Source of the DNA: JAWWOW01 sp033851265 | GTDB taxonomy: Bacteria; Actinomycetota; Actinomycetes; JAWWOW01 | Assembly: GCA_033851265.1 (NCBI GenBank) | Contig: JAWWOW010000011.1 | Coordinates: forward strand, 124,001 to 188,000 | DNA: 64,000 nt | Reading direction: 5' to 3' | In this document: in pieces, positions 26,648 to 35,246 of the stretch | Position numbering within the stretch: position 1 is the first letter of the stretch | How the letters are laid out: each line of letters begins with the position of its first letter | Translations under genes and position numbers: made by a program | Notes under the pieces: model-generated | Seen by the model: the letters and a program-made list of their open reading frames with translations, nothing else | Told to the model about the DNA's origin: nothing | The model's database searches: none

Positions 26648-27439
26648 TTAGATGAACTTCTTCGACGCGAGGTAATCGGCGAGCTTGGTTCCGCCGTCGC
26701 CCTCGTCCTTGACGATCTCCCCCGCCTGCCGTGGCGGCGCGGCTTCGGCCTCGTTCACCGTGCTCCAGGCGTTGGCCAGCCCGACCTTGTCGGCCTCGAT
26801 CCCCGCGTCGCCGAGGGAGAGTGTGGTCAGCGGCTTCTTCTTCGCAGCCATGATGCCCTTGAACGACGGGTAACGCGGCTCGTTGATCTTCTCGACCACA
26901 CTCACGATCGCCGGAAGCGTCGCCTCGACCTTGTCGTAGCCCGAGTCGGTGAGTCGCTCGATACGAACGGTTTGCCCGTCGACCTCGACCTTGCGCGCGA
27001 ACGTGGCCTGGGCGACTCCCAGCTGCTCGGCGAGCATCGCGGGAAGCAGTGAGGTCCGCGCGTCGGTCGCCTCGGACCCGCAGATGACAAGGTCCCACTC
27101 GATCGTGCCGAGAGCCTTGGCCATCGCGTACGACGTCTGAACGGCGTCGGAGCCCTTCAACGCGGGATCGGTCAGGTGAACTGCCTGGTCAGCCCCCATG
27201 GACAGCGCCTTGCGGATGGTCTCGGTCGCCTTCTCCGGTCCCATCGTCAAGACGGTCACGGTGGTCGACTCCGGTCCGCCGGTCGCCTCCTGGATGCGCA
27301 GGGCCTCCTCGACGGCGTACTCGTCGAGCTCGTTCATCACCGAGTCGACGCCGTCCCGGTCGACCGTCTTGTCTTCCGGAGTCAGCCGCTTCTCGGCCCA
27401 CGTATCCGGCACCTGCTTTACGCAGACGACGATGTTCAT
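26648..27439 (-). CDS. etfB: electron transfer flavoprotein beta subunit
   Basis: Partner of EtfA, binding AMP structurally. 263 residues with the family start IVVCVKQVPDT, the recognition segment MNELDEYAVEEALRIQE and the signature region DLVICGSEATDARTSLLPAMLAEQLG. A GAGAGAGG ribosome site precedes the ATG. Upstream a TTGCGG-16-TAATCT promoter candidate (27517-27544) is seen. Confidence 0.96.
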   Translation of the reverse strand: MNIVVCVKQVPDTWAEKRLTPEDKTVDRDGVDSVMNELDEYAVEEALRIQEATGGPESTTVTVLTMGPEKATETIRKALSMGADQAVHLTDPALKGSDAVQTSYAMAKALGTIEWDLVICGSEATDARTSLLPAMLAEQLGVAQATFARKVEVDGQTVRIERLTDSGYDKVEATLPAIVSVVEKINEPRYPSFKGIMAAKKKPLTTLSLGDAGIEADKVGLANAWSTVNEAEAAPPRQAGEIVKDEGDGGTKLADYLASKKFI

Positions 27440-27516
27440 GCGCGCCTCTCTCGATGGTTTGACCCGCCAAGCCTCCCAGCCCGCTCAGCAGCGGGAACGC
27501 GGTAGGTGGCGCCAGG

Positions 27517-27544
27517 AGATTACCCGGGCGTAACCCGGCCGCAA
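27517..27544 (-). promoter_or_regulatory. etfBA promoter candidate
   Basis: TTGCGG (27544-27539), 16-base spacer, TAATCT (27522-27517) on the minus strand; start point about 70 bases before the etfB ATG. The spacer contains an inverted TTAC/GTAA element. Confidence 0.4.
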
Positions 27545-27603
27545 ACTCGAGCAAGCACCGCAGCGTCCCACCCCGGCGAAACATGATCTTCACGAGGGCA
27601 CAA

Positions 27604-27619
27604 CGTGACGGTCATCACA
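27604..27619. promoter_or_regulatory. Crp/GlxR-like site
   Basis: CGTGA-N6-TCACA, nine of ten positions of the Crp-family consensus TGTGA-N6-TCACA. It is 45 bases before the 77-residue gene at 27664 and about 95 bases before the proposed etfBA start point on the other strand, so it could serve either. Confidence 0.45.
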
Positions 27620-27663
27620 ACCGGTCACTCTCGTCACATCGAAGCAACCGAGAGGGGCAACCG

Positions 27664-27897
27664 ATGACTGCACCTGCGCTGACCTGGCGCGTCTATGACG
27701 CGCGGCTCTCTGGTGATGACGGACCCGCTGCCTGCTCGTATCCCGATTGCACGGGCACGGCGCTGCTGATGCGCGGTCCGAGGGACCACCGGTTGCAGAC
27801 GCACCTGCGCTGGCGAGTGTTCTGTCGATCGCATGCATCGATGTACGGCGCGACGCTGCGCGGCAGCCGCTTGGTAACAGCGGCACGGTTCGGCTGA
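27664..27897 (+). CDS. small protein with possible zinc site
   Basis: 77 residues, unrecognised. Cys24, Cys29, Cys54 and His57 (CSYPDC ... FCRSH) form a C-x4-C-x24-C-x2-H arrangement that could hold a zinc ion. The ATG has a clear AGAGGGG ribosome site 6 bases upstream, which is why the shorter start is used rather than the frame opening at 27583. A Crp-like site lies upstream. Stands apart from its neighbours with 224 bases on one side and 88 on the other. Confidence 0.55.
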   Translation: MTAPALTWRVYDARLSGDDGPAACSYPDCTGTALLMRGPRDHRLQTHLRWRVFCRSHASMYGATLRGSRLVTAARFG

Positions 27898-27985
27898 TGT
27901 GCGCTGTGAGCAAACCCACAGCGGTCACGCGCGGCCGTAACCACGGAGACATCGATGCGTCGCATCCGCTGGCGACGATCTCGTC

Positions 27986-28651
27986 ATGGACACAATGCCC
28001 AGCACCACCTCCTATCTCAGTCTCCGCGTCGACGTCCCGGTACGGACGGCCGTTGCAGCCTTCGACCACGTGCTCGGTCTCCCGGAGTGCGCGCTCGCCG
28101 TGGACCGGGTGCGTCTCATCACCTCGAGTGAGTTGGTCCACCGCATCCCGGTGCCACGGACTCCGTCGTACGTCGCATACCGATCGGTGCACGGCCTCCT
28201 CCTCGCACCGCACATCCGTCGACGCGTCGAGCTCGAGCTCGCACCGTGGTCGCGGGACGCGACTGAGCTCGGGCTGCGTCCGACGGGGCGAGCGAGCCGA
28301 TCAGCAACAGACCCGGTCGTCAGCCACGGCTACCGCCTTCTCACGCATCTGCGCGATGTCATCCACTTCTGGGCCGACCAACCTCTCCGGCGCATGACCA
28401 CGACCACGAGCACGGCACCAGTCGACGGGCTGACCCGGTGTTATGTGCTGCTCCAAGCGGATCCCGGCGTTGTCGGTGAGATCGTCCAGCAGGCTCGTGC
28501 GTTGCCAACTGTGGCCGACGCGACTGCTACGACGGGGTCCTACGACGTGTTCGTCCAAGCCGCGGGAGACGGCGCCGTGATCCGCCAGCTCCCAGAGCAG
28601 CTGCGACGCCTTCCGGGGGTCACGCGGGTGCTCATCTGCTTGCCGAAGTAG
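27986..28651 (+). CDS. protein with C-terminal Lrp/AsnC ligand-binding (RAM) domain
   Basis: 221 residues. Residues about 150-221 match the amino-acid-sensing RAM domain of Lrp/AsnC regulators (RCYVLLQADPGVVGEIV, GSYDVFVQAAGDG, VTRVLICLPK). No helix-turn-helix is present; the first 135 residues form an unrecognised domain with SYVAYRSVHG and HLRDVIHFWAD. It could be a small-molecule sensor acting through protein contacts. The internal ATG at codon 137 could start a free-standing RAM protein, so a fusion is likely but not proven. Lies 19 bases before the methyltransferase operon. Confidence 0.6.
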   Translation: MDTMPSTTSYLSLRVDVPVRTAVAAFDHVLGLPECALAVDRVRLITSSELVHRIPVPRTPSYVAYRSVHGLLLAPHIRRRVELELAPWSRDATELGLRPTGRASRSATDPVVSHGYRLLTHLRDVIHFWADQPLRRMTTTTSTAPVDGLTRCYVLLQADPGVVGEIVQQARALPTVADATATTGSYDVFVQAAGDGAVIRQLPEQLRRLPGVTRVLICLPK

Positions 28652-28658
28652 ACGCCGT

Positions 28659-28664
28659 TACCGT
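28659..28664 (+). promoter_or_regulatory. -10 box of the methyltransferase-GH57-GT4 operon
   Basis: TACCGT followed by 6 bases and the GTG at 28671; leaderless spacing, no ribosome site visible. Confidence 0.45.
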
Positions 28665-28670
28665 GTCCCG

Positions 28671-29453
28671 GTGCCATCCGGGACGGTCACGAGAAGCGAC
28701 GTCGCGTCGCTGATCCTGACCGGCGAGCGGACGCTGCCGGGCATCCCTGACGAGAACTACTGGTTCCGGCGCCACGAGGCTGCCTACCTCGCGCTGGCGC
28801 CATTCGTGACTGGCGCCGTTGTCGTAGAAGCGGGTTGCGGCGAGGGGTATGGCGCTAACCATTTCGAGCGGACGGCGACGCGCGTCGTAGGCGTTGATTA
28901 CGACGCGGCCACCACGGCACACGTGCACGAGGCCTATCCGACCGTCACTGTCGCTCGTGGCGACCTGCAACACCTCCCGATCGGCGACGGTCACGTCGAG
29001 GTGGTTGCCTGCCTGCAGGTCATCGAGCACCTGTGGGACCAGCCGGGGTTCTTCCGTGAATGCGCGCGCGTGCTTCGGCCGGCGGGCACGTTGCTGCTCA
29101 CGACTCCGAACCGGTTGACGTTCTCCCCCGACGCACGACCGGGCGAGCGCCCGCGGAATCCGTTCCACACCCGCGAGCTCTCCGCCGCCGAGCTGGTCGC
29201 GTTGCTGTCACCCATGTTCGTCGTCACGCGCCTGCACGGGCTCCGGCATAGCCGCCGGTTGTCCCGGTTCGAGCGGCGGCACGGTGCACTCGTAGCCAGC
29301 CAGCTCGCCGGATCACCGGAGACATGGGCCGAAGGATTGCGGCGCCGTGTACACGCTGTGAGCGCCGAGGACTTCACCGTCAGCGACCGTGACGTCGATA
29401 CCGCACTCGACCTTGTGGTGGCCGCGCGCAAGAGGACCTCGGCAGACCGATGA
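28671..29453 (+). CDS. SAM-dependent class I methyltransferase
   Basis: 260 residues. SAM motif I is VVEAGCGEGYGANHF, the acidic motif II is VVGVDYD, and motif IV is VACLQVIEHLWD; TTPNRLTFSPDA and NPFHTRELSAAEL follow, typical of sugar O-methyltransferase-like enzymes. First gene of a tight operon with the GH57 enzyme (ATGA overlap) and a GT4 glycosyltransferase. In M. tuberculosis the order methyltransferase-GH57-GT4 (Rv3030-Rv3032, from memory) is tied to polymethylated glucose polysaccharide, so this enzyme may O-methylate a glucan; that role is inference. Confidence 0.8.
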   Translation: MPSGTVTRSDVASLILTGERTLPGIPDENYWFRRHEAAYLALAPFVTGAVVVEAGCGEGYGANHFERTATRVVGVDYDAATTAHVHEAYPTVTVARGDLQHLPIGDGHVEVVACLQVIEHLWDQPGFFRECARVLRPAGTLLLTTPNRLTFSPDARPGERPRNPFHTRELSAAELVALLSPMFVVTRLHGLRHSRRLSRFERRHGALVASQLAGSPETWAEGLRRRVHAVSAEDFTVSDRDVDTALDLVVAARKRTSADR

Positions 29454-30997
29454 GCCCGCAGCCTGTCGGCACCTGTTGTGTTGTCCTGCACACACACCTG
29501 CCCTGGCTCGCCCACCACGGCACCTGGCCGGTGGGTGAGGAGTGGCTGCACCAGTCGTGGAGCGCGGCGTACCTCCGCGTCGTCGATGTGCTCGAGCGAC
29601 TGGCCGCCGAAGGGCGGCGTGACGTGTTGACACTCGGCGTCACGCCGGTGCTGGCCGCGCAGCTCGACGACGAGTACTGCTTGCGCGAGTTCCACACCTG
29701 GCTCGGTTTCTGGCAGACCCGGGCCGAAGGCCTGGCTGGTCGCTCGGAACATCACCTGCGTGAGCTGGGCACCTATGAGTTCGGTCTAGCGACGCGTGCG
29801 TTGGGGACCTTCGAGACGAAGTGGCGCCACGGCGCGTCTCCGATCCTGCGCCGACTTGCCGAGGCCGGGGTCGTGGAACTCCTCGGCGGACCGGCGACAC
29901 ATCCCTTCACACCGTTGCTCGACGAGCGGGTCGCTAAGGCACAGCTGACCGTCGGCATGGACGACAGCGCCCGTCGATTCGGGCATCGGCCCACCGGCAT
30001 TTGGGCACCCGAGTGCGGGTACCGCCCCGGCCTCGAGCAGCTGTACGCCGATGCCGGTGTGCAGCGATTCCTGCTGGACGGGCCGACGCTGGTTGCCGGC
30101 GTCCGTCATCAACCGCACGCGCACGACAACATGGCCACGGGCGATGCGTGGTCCGTCGGCGACAGCGACGTCATCGCCTTCGCTCGCGATCTCGACGTCA
30201 CGTATCGCGTGTGGTCGCCGCGACGGGGCTACCCCGGTGGGCGCCACTACCGCGACTTCCACACCTTCGACCACGCGTCAGGCGTGCGCCCCGCACGGGT
30301 CACCTCGCTGAGTACGCCGCCCGAGCACAAGGCGCCGTACGACCCCGCGGCGGGTGTGGCGGCCACTGCTGCGGACGCCGCTGACTTCGTGGCCTGCGTA
30401 CGCCAGCGACTCGACGACCTTGCCGCGGCCCGCGGCCGACCCGGTGTGGTCGTGGTCGCATATGACACCGAGTTGTTCGGGCACTGGTGGCACGAGGGAC
30501 CGGCATTTCTCGAGACCGTGCTGCGCGAGCTGCCCGAGGCGGGTGTCAACGTCACGACGTTGCGCGGTGCCGTCGAGGGTGGCGCGGTTGCGGGGGCCGT
30601 GGCACCGCCAAGTGGCTCGTGGGGCTCCGGCAAGGGCTGGCATGTCTGGAACGGTGACCAGGTTCGGGACCTCGCAGACGCGTCCAGCGATATGCAGCAG
30701 CGCCTCCTACATGTCGTTGACAAGCAGTTGGCAGGTGCGCCCTCGCAACGACGACCCGACCTCGACGCGCTGGCGCATGAAGCGTTCCTCGCCACGAGCA
30801 GCGACTGGGCGTTCATGGTGACAAAGGATTCGGCAGCGGGTTACGCGCGCGATCGAGCCGCCGAACATGCCCGACGCTTCCATGCGATCGCCGACCGTCT
30901 CGAATCCGGTCGCGCAGCGGACCGACTGATGCACGAGTCGCGAGGCGTCGACGGCGTCTTCGGTCATCTCGACGCTCGCGTCCTGGCCGGCCGCTAA
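29450..30997 (+). CDS. GH57 alpha-glucan branching enzyme-like protein
   Basis: 515 residues of the GH57 family with the DUF1957-type C-terminal part. Family opening HTHLPW (residues 14-19), nucleophile Glu188 in IWAPECGY, and acid Asp339 in YDTELFGHWW. GH57 proteins of this length are 1,4-alpha-glucan branching enzymes; substrate may be a short or methylated glucan, as for mycobacterial Rv3031. The start overlaps the methyltransferase stop (ATGA) and its stop overlaps the GT4 start (TAATG). The chromosome also has a GH13 branching enzyme (glgB, 57919), so the two probably serve different glucans. Confidence 0.85.
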   Translation: MSPQPVGTCCVVLHTHLPWLAHHGTWPVGEEWLHQSWSAAYLRVVDVLERLAAEGRRDVLTLGVTPVLAAQLDDEYCLREFHTWLGFWQTRAEGLAGRSEHHLRELGTYEFGLATRALGTFETKWRHGASPILRRLAEAGVVELLGGPATHPFTPLLDERVAKAQLTVGMDDSARRFGHRPTGIWAPECGYRPGLEQLYADAGVQRFLLDGPTLVAGVRHQPHAHDNMATGDAWSVGDSDVIAFARDLDVTYRVWSPRRGYPGGRHYRDFHTFDHASGVRPARVTSLSTPPEHKAPYDPAAGVAATAADAADFVACVRQRLDDLAAARGRPGVVVVAYDTELFGHWWHEGPAFLETVLRELPEAGVNVTTLRGAVEGGAVAGAVAPPSGSWGSGKGWHVWNGDQVRDLADASSDMQQRLLHVVDKQLAGAPSQRRPDLDALAHEAFLATSSDWAFMVTKDSAAGYARDRAAEHARRFHAIADRLESGRAADRLMHESRGVDGVFGHLDARVLAGR

Positions 30998-32268
30998 TGC
31001 AGATCCTCACTGTGTCGTGGGAGTACCCGCCAGTCGTGTACGGCGGGCTCGGCCGCCATGTGCACGCATTGGCTGAGTCGCTTGCCGACGCCGGACACGA
31101 GGTCACGGTTGTGACTCAGCACGCAGCAGGCGCGGCGTACGACGAGGTCGTCAACGGCGTACGCGTCGTGCGCGTTGCCGAGGACCCACCGCTCGTTCCG
31201 AGCAGTGAGTTGCTGCCCTGGGTGGTCGCGTTGAATCACGGGCTCGGACGGGCGGCTCTGCGCGTCGCACGTGACGCCAGCTTTGACGTCGTCCACGCAC
31301 ACGACTGGGTGGTTGCGCATGCTGCCGTGATGGTCAAAGACGGTGCTGGACTACCCCTCGTCGCCACCATGCACGCCACCGAAGCGGGCCGGCACCAAGG
31401 CTGGCTGCCGAGCGAGACGTCAAAAGCCATTCACACGGTTGAGTGGTGGCTGACATACGAGTCGCGCCGCGTTGTCACCTGCTCGGAACACATGCGCTGG
31501 GAAGTCACCCGGCTCTTCAATCTCCCGCCCAACAAAGTGGACGTCGTCGCGAACGGCATTGACGTGACGCCCTGGCAGGTGGACGAGCCGACAGTCGCGA
31601 CCGCGCGTAGCCGGTGGGCGCCCGAAGGCCGACCACTGCTCGTGTATGCCGGGCGGCTCGAATACGAGAAGGGAGTGCACACCCTTCTTCATGCGATGCC
31701 GCGGCTGCGCCGACGTCATCGCGGGCTGCGGTTGGTCCTCGCCGGGGTCGGCAGCTATGAACCAGAGCTCCGCGCGCTTGCGCACTCGCTACGTCTCGGT
31801 CGGGCCGTCACGTTCACTGGCTTCCTCGATGCAGACGACATGACGATGCTCACTGCGGCCGCCGACGTGGCGGTGGTCCCGTCGATCTATGAGCCATTCG
31901 GGATCGTTGCGCTCGAGGCTGCCGCAGCAGGCACCCCACTCGTGGCCGCCGACACCGGCGGATTGCGGGAGATCGTCGAGCACGGCAGGACCGGGTTGCG
32001 ATTCGAAGCCGGTGATGTCGACAGCCTCGCCGATGCTGTTACGGCGCTGATGTCCGACGAGGTGCTTGCGAGGCGCTTGGTGCGCGAGGCAAGAGAAGTA
32101 CTCGATCGCGAATTCCGTTGGTCATCGGCTGCGGAGCGGATCGTCGGCATCCACACAAGAGCGATTCGTGAGGAGCGCGCCTTGCAGGCAGGGCGTGCGA
32201 CATCTGCGCATCGGCCGTTGCATGTTGTGTTACCTGACGGAAACCTGCTGACGGGCGACAGCGGCTGA
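30997..32268 (+). CDS. GT4 glycosyltransferase (Rv3032-like alpha-glucan synthase)
   Basis: 423 residues, GT-B fold, family GT4. N-terminal glycine-rich acceptor loop WEYPPVVYGGLGRHV, donor-side motif VYAGRLEYEKGV and the nucleotide-sugar motif PSIYEPFGIVALEAAAAGTP. Such enzymes add glucose from (ADP/UDP)-glucose to alpha-1,4 chains. Placement after a methyltransferase and GH57 branching enzyme matches the mycobacterial methylglucose lipopolysaccharide synthase context; a role as GlgA/GlgM-like glycogen synthase is the alternative. Last gene of the operon. Confidence 0.85.
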   Translation: MQILTVSWEYPPVVYGGLGRHVHALAESLADAGHEVTVVTQHAAGAAYDEVVNGVRVVRVAEDPPLVPSSELLPWVVALNHGLGRAALRVARDASFDVVHAHDWVVAHAAVMVKDGAGLPLVATMHATEAGRHQGWLPSETSKAIHTVEWWLTYESRRVVTCSEHMRWEVTRLFNLPPNKVDVVANGIDVTPWQVDEPTVATARSRWAPEGRPLLVYAGRLEYEKGVHTLLHAMPRLRRRHRGLRLVLAGVGSYEPELRALAHSLRLGRAVTFTGFLDADDMTMLTAAADVAVVPSIYEPFGIVALEAAAAGTPLVAADTGGLREIVEHGRTGLRFEAGDVDSLADAVTALMSDEVLARRLVREAREVLDREFRWSSAAERIVGIHTRAIREERALQAGRATSAHRPLHVVLPDGNLLTGDSG

Positions 32269-32347
32269 CGCTGCTATACGGTGCGTTCAGCGCCGGACCC
32301 CGCCATAAGGACGGCGTGCACCGAGTCCATGTCGAAGGGGTCCATTC

Positions 32348-35176
32348 GTGTCGCTGATCTTGCGGCGTCTTGCGCTGGCGCTGAGCCTTGTTGTGTCGAT
32401 CGGCGCGGCCGTGGTCGCCAGTGCTCCGCAGGCTGCGGGTGCGGCAGCCCTCCCACCCGGATTCGCTGAAACGCAGGTAGCGACGGGGCTGGTCGGACCG
32501 ACGGCAATGACATTTGCACCCGACGGCCGGCTGTTCATCACCCAGCAGGGCGGTCAGCTGCGCGTCATCAAGAACGGCGCCCTGTTGGCCGCACCGTTCC
32601 TGACCGTCAGCGTCGACGCTTCCGGCGAACGCGGGCTGCTCGGGGTTGCCTTCGACCCGAACTTCGCAACCAACCAGTACGTCTACGTGTACTACACGAC
32701 CAGTACAGCGCCCATCCATAACCGGGTCAGCCGCTTCACAGCCGCAGGAGACGTTGCACAGCCCGGCAGTGAAGTCCCGATCCTCGAGCTCGATGAGCTG
32801 ACGGCCTCGATCCACAACGGCGGTGCGATCCACTTCGGTCCCGACGGCGCGCTGTACATCGCGGTCGGCGACAACGCGAAGGGCGCACCCGCCCAGATGA
32901 TGTCGACCAGGTGGGGCAAGATGCTGCGGATCCTGCCGGACGGGACCATCCCGACCGACAACCCGTTCTATGACTCAGCGAGCGGGGCCAACAAGTCCAT
33001 CTGGGCCCTGGGGCTGCGCAACCCGTTCACGTTCGCTTTCAAGCCAGGCACGAGTCGAATGTTCATCAACGACGTCGGTCAGGACACGTGGGAGGAGATC
33101 AACGACGGCATCGTCGGCGCCAACTACGGCTGGCCCGACAGCGAGGGGCCGACGACTAATCCAGCCTTCTTGTCACCGCTGTACGCCTACGGACACGAAG
33201 GTGACCCGAACGGCGGGTGTGCGATCACCGGTGGAGCCTTCTACAACCCCCAGACGGTGCGCTTCCCGAGCAGCTATGTCGGCGACTACTTCTTCGCGGA
33301 CTACTGCAAGGGATGGATCCACCGCTACGACCCCTCCGACGGGTCGGTCGTGAACTTCACGTCAGTTGGCGCCAGCCCTGTCGACCTCGAAGTCGGCAAG
33401 GGCGGCAGCCTCTGGTACCTCACGCGCGGCGGCGGCGTGTTCAAGATCGACTACACAGCTAACCCGGCGCCATCGATCGGTACGCAGCCACAGAGCCAGA
33501 CCGTGTCGCAAGGTGGGACGGCGACGTTCTCCGTGGCAGCAAACGGCGTCGACCCCCTGACCTACCAATGGCAGCGAGACAGGGTGAATATCGCGGGTGC
33601 GAACTCGGCTACCTACGAGCTGACCGGAGCCACTGTTGCCGATGACGACGGGGCACGGTTCAGGGTCGTGGTCTCCAACGCGCACGGCTCGGCGACCAGC
33701 AACGAGGCATTGCTATCGGTCACGACGGACACCCCGCCGACGCCGACGATTGATTCACCAGACCCGGGGACGTTCTACAGCGGCGGCGACACGATCGACT
33801 ACGCCGGATCCGCCACTGACGCCGAGGATGCCAACCTCCCCGCCAGTTCATTCACCTGGCAGATCGACTTTCACCACGCCGACCACGTGCATCCATTCAT
33901 GCAACCGACGAGCGGGGCGACGGGCGGCTCGTTCCAAATCCCCACCGTCGGACACACCGACGCGAATGTCTTCTATCGGATCTTGCTAACGGTGCAGGAC
34001 TCGGCAGGTCTGAGCACCACGGTCTACCGCGACGTCCAGCCACGCGTCGCCCAACTGACCCTGGCCACATCACCGTCGGGTCTCGCGCTCAAACTCGACG
34101 ACCAACCACGGGTGACACCACTCACCGTTACCGGAGTGGTCGGGGTCCAGCGAAACCTCGAGGCACCATCGCCCCAGGTCGTGAATGGCACGAAATACGA
34201 GTTCGTGAGCTGGTCCGACGGAGGCGCGCGAGCGCACACGATTGGCACACCCGCCTCGGACACGACGTACACCGCGACATTCCGGGAGGTCGGGGACGGC
34301 CTGAACGCGAGGTACTACAACAACCCAGATTTCACCGGTACCACGCTCAACCGCGTGGATCCCAAGGTGAACTTCGACTGGGGAACGAGTGCGCCAGCAA
34401 CCGGCATCGGTGCCGACACGTTCAGCGTGCGCTGGGTTGGGCGTGTCCGACCGCCGACGAGTGGCACCTACCGGTTCTACACGCAGGTCAACGACGGCGT
34501 CCGGCTCTGGGTCAACGGCACGCAACTCGTCAACAACTGGGCCAATCACGCGGCGGTCACCGAGAACTCCGGCACGATCGCGTTGACGGCGAATGTTCGC
34601 TACTCCATCCGGATGGAGTTCTACGACAACATTGGCAATGCCACTGCCCGCCTGCTGTGGAGCGGGCCATCGGTGGCGAAGGCCATCGTGCCGACGAGCG
34701 CCCTCTTCTCACGGTTCACCGCGAGCATCAACTTCCAACCGGCCGGTGCTCCTGTTCCTGCTGGGTATTTCGCCGACACTGGGGCAACTTTCGGCCTGCG
34801 TGCTGCGACCGGTGAGCGGTATGGCTGGAAGACCAATAACGCCGCGCAAGCGGTTGATCGCAACGACGCCAACTCACCGGACCAGCGCTACGACACACTC
34901 ACGCAGCTCCAGAACCCGGCAAGCCCCAACGCGGTCTGGGAGATCATGCTGCCCAACGGGACCTACAGCGTCCACGCGGTCGTCGGCGATCCGAGTTTCA
35001 TCGACAGCAACTACCAGCTGAATGCCGACGGGGTCACCGTCGTGAGCGGCACCCCAACCGCGACCGAGCATTGGTTCGACGGCACAGCGAACGTGACCGT
35101 GACGGATGGCCGGTTGACGTTGACGAATGGTCCTAATGCGATCAACAACAAGGTTTGCTTCATCGAGATCTCCTGA
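32348..35176 (+). CDS. secreted PQQ-type sugar (sorbosone/glucose) dehydrogenase with Ig, PA14 and malectin-like domains
   Basis: 942 residues with a signal peptide (1-33, ending near AAGA). Residues about 40-368 are a six-bladed GSDH/soluble glucose dehydrogenase propeller (GLVGPTAMTFAPDGRLF, GERGLLGVAFDPNF, HNGGAIHFGPDGALYIAVGD, NDVGQDTWEEIN). Then an Ig-like domain (375-458), two further beta-sandwich regions (about 462-647), a PA14 domain (651-785) and a malectin-like carbohydrate-binding region (791-942). No cell-wall anchor at the end, so it is released. GTG start with AAGGGG upstream. Expected to oxidise a sugar or aldose outside the cell with PQQ; many homologues lack proven activity. 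Confidence 0.85.
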   Translation: MSLILRRLALALSLVVSIGAAVVASAPQAAGAAALPPGFAETQVATGLVGPTAMTFAPDGRLFITQQGGQLRVIKNGALLAAPFLTVSVDASGERGLLGVAFDPNFATNQYVYVYYTTSTAPIHNRVSRFTAAGDVAQPGSEVPILELDELTASIHNGGAIHFGPDGALYIAVGDNAKGAPAQMMSTRWGKMLRILPDGTIPTDNPFYDSASGANKSIWALGLRNPFTFAFKPGTSRMFINDVGQDTWEEINDGIVGANYGWPDSEGPTTNPAFLSPLYAYGHEGDPNGGCAITGGAFYNPQTVRFPSSYVGDYFFADYCKGWIHRYDPSDGSVVNFTSVGASPVDLEVGKGGSLWYLTRGGGVFKIDYTANPAPSIGTQPQSQTVSQGGTATFSVAANGVDPLTYQWQRDRVNIAGANSATYELTGATVADDDGARFRVVVSNAHGSATSNEALLSVTTDTPPTPTIDSPDPGTFYSGGDTIDYAGSATDAEDANLPASSFTWQIDFHHADHVHPFMQPTSGATGGSFQIPTVGHTDANVFYRILLTVQDSAGLSTTVYRDVQPRVAQLTLATSPSGLALKLDDQPRVTPLTVTGVVGVQRNLEAPSPQVVNGTKYEFVSWSDGGARAHTIGTPASDTTYTATFREVGDGLNARYYNNPDFTGTTLNRVDPKVNFDWGTSAPATGIGADTFSVRWVGRVRPPTSGTYRFYTQVNDGVRLWVNGTQLVNNWANHAAVTENSGTIALTANVRYSIRMEFYDNIGNATARLLWSGPSVAKAIVPTSALFSRFTASINFQPAGAPVPAGYFADTGATFGLRAATGERYGWKTNNAAQAVDRNDANSPDQRYDTLTQLQNPASPNAVWEIMLPNGTYSVHAVVGDPSFIDSNYQLNADGVTVVSGTPTATEHWFDGTANVTVTDGRLTLTNGPNAINNKVCFIEIS

Positions 35177-35246
35177 GCTCGTCCCTACCGGCGGGTACGT
35201 CGGGCCGTTTCCGGGTGCACTCAGCACATCTGCTTGACTCACTTGA

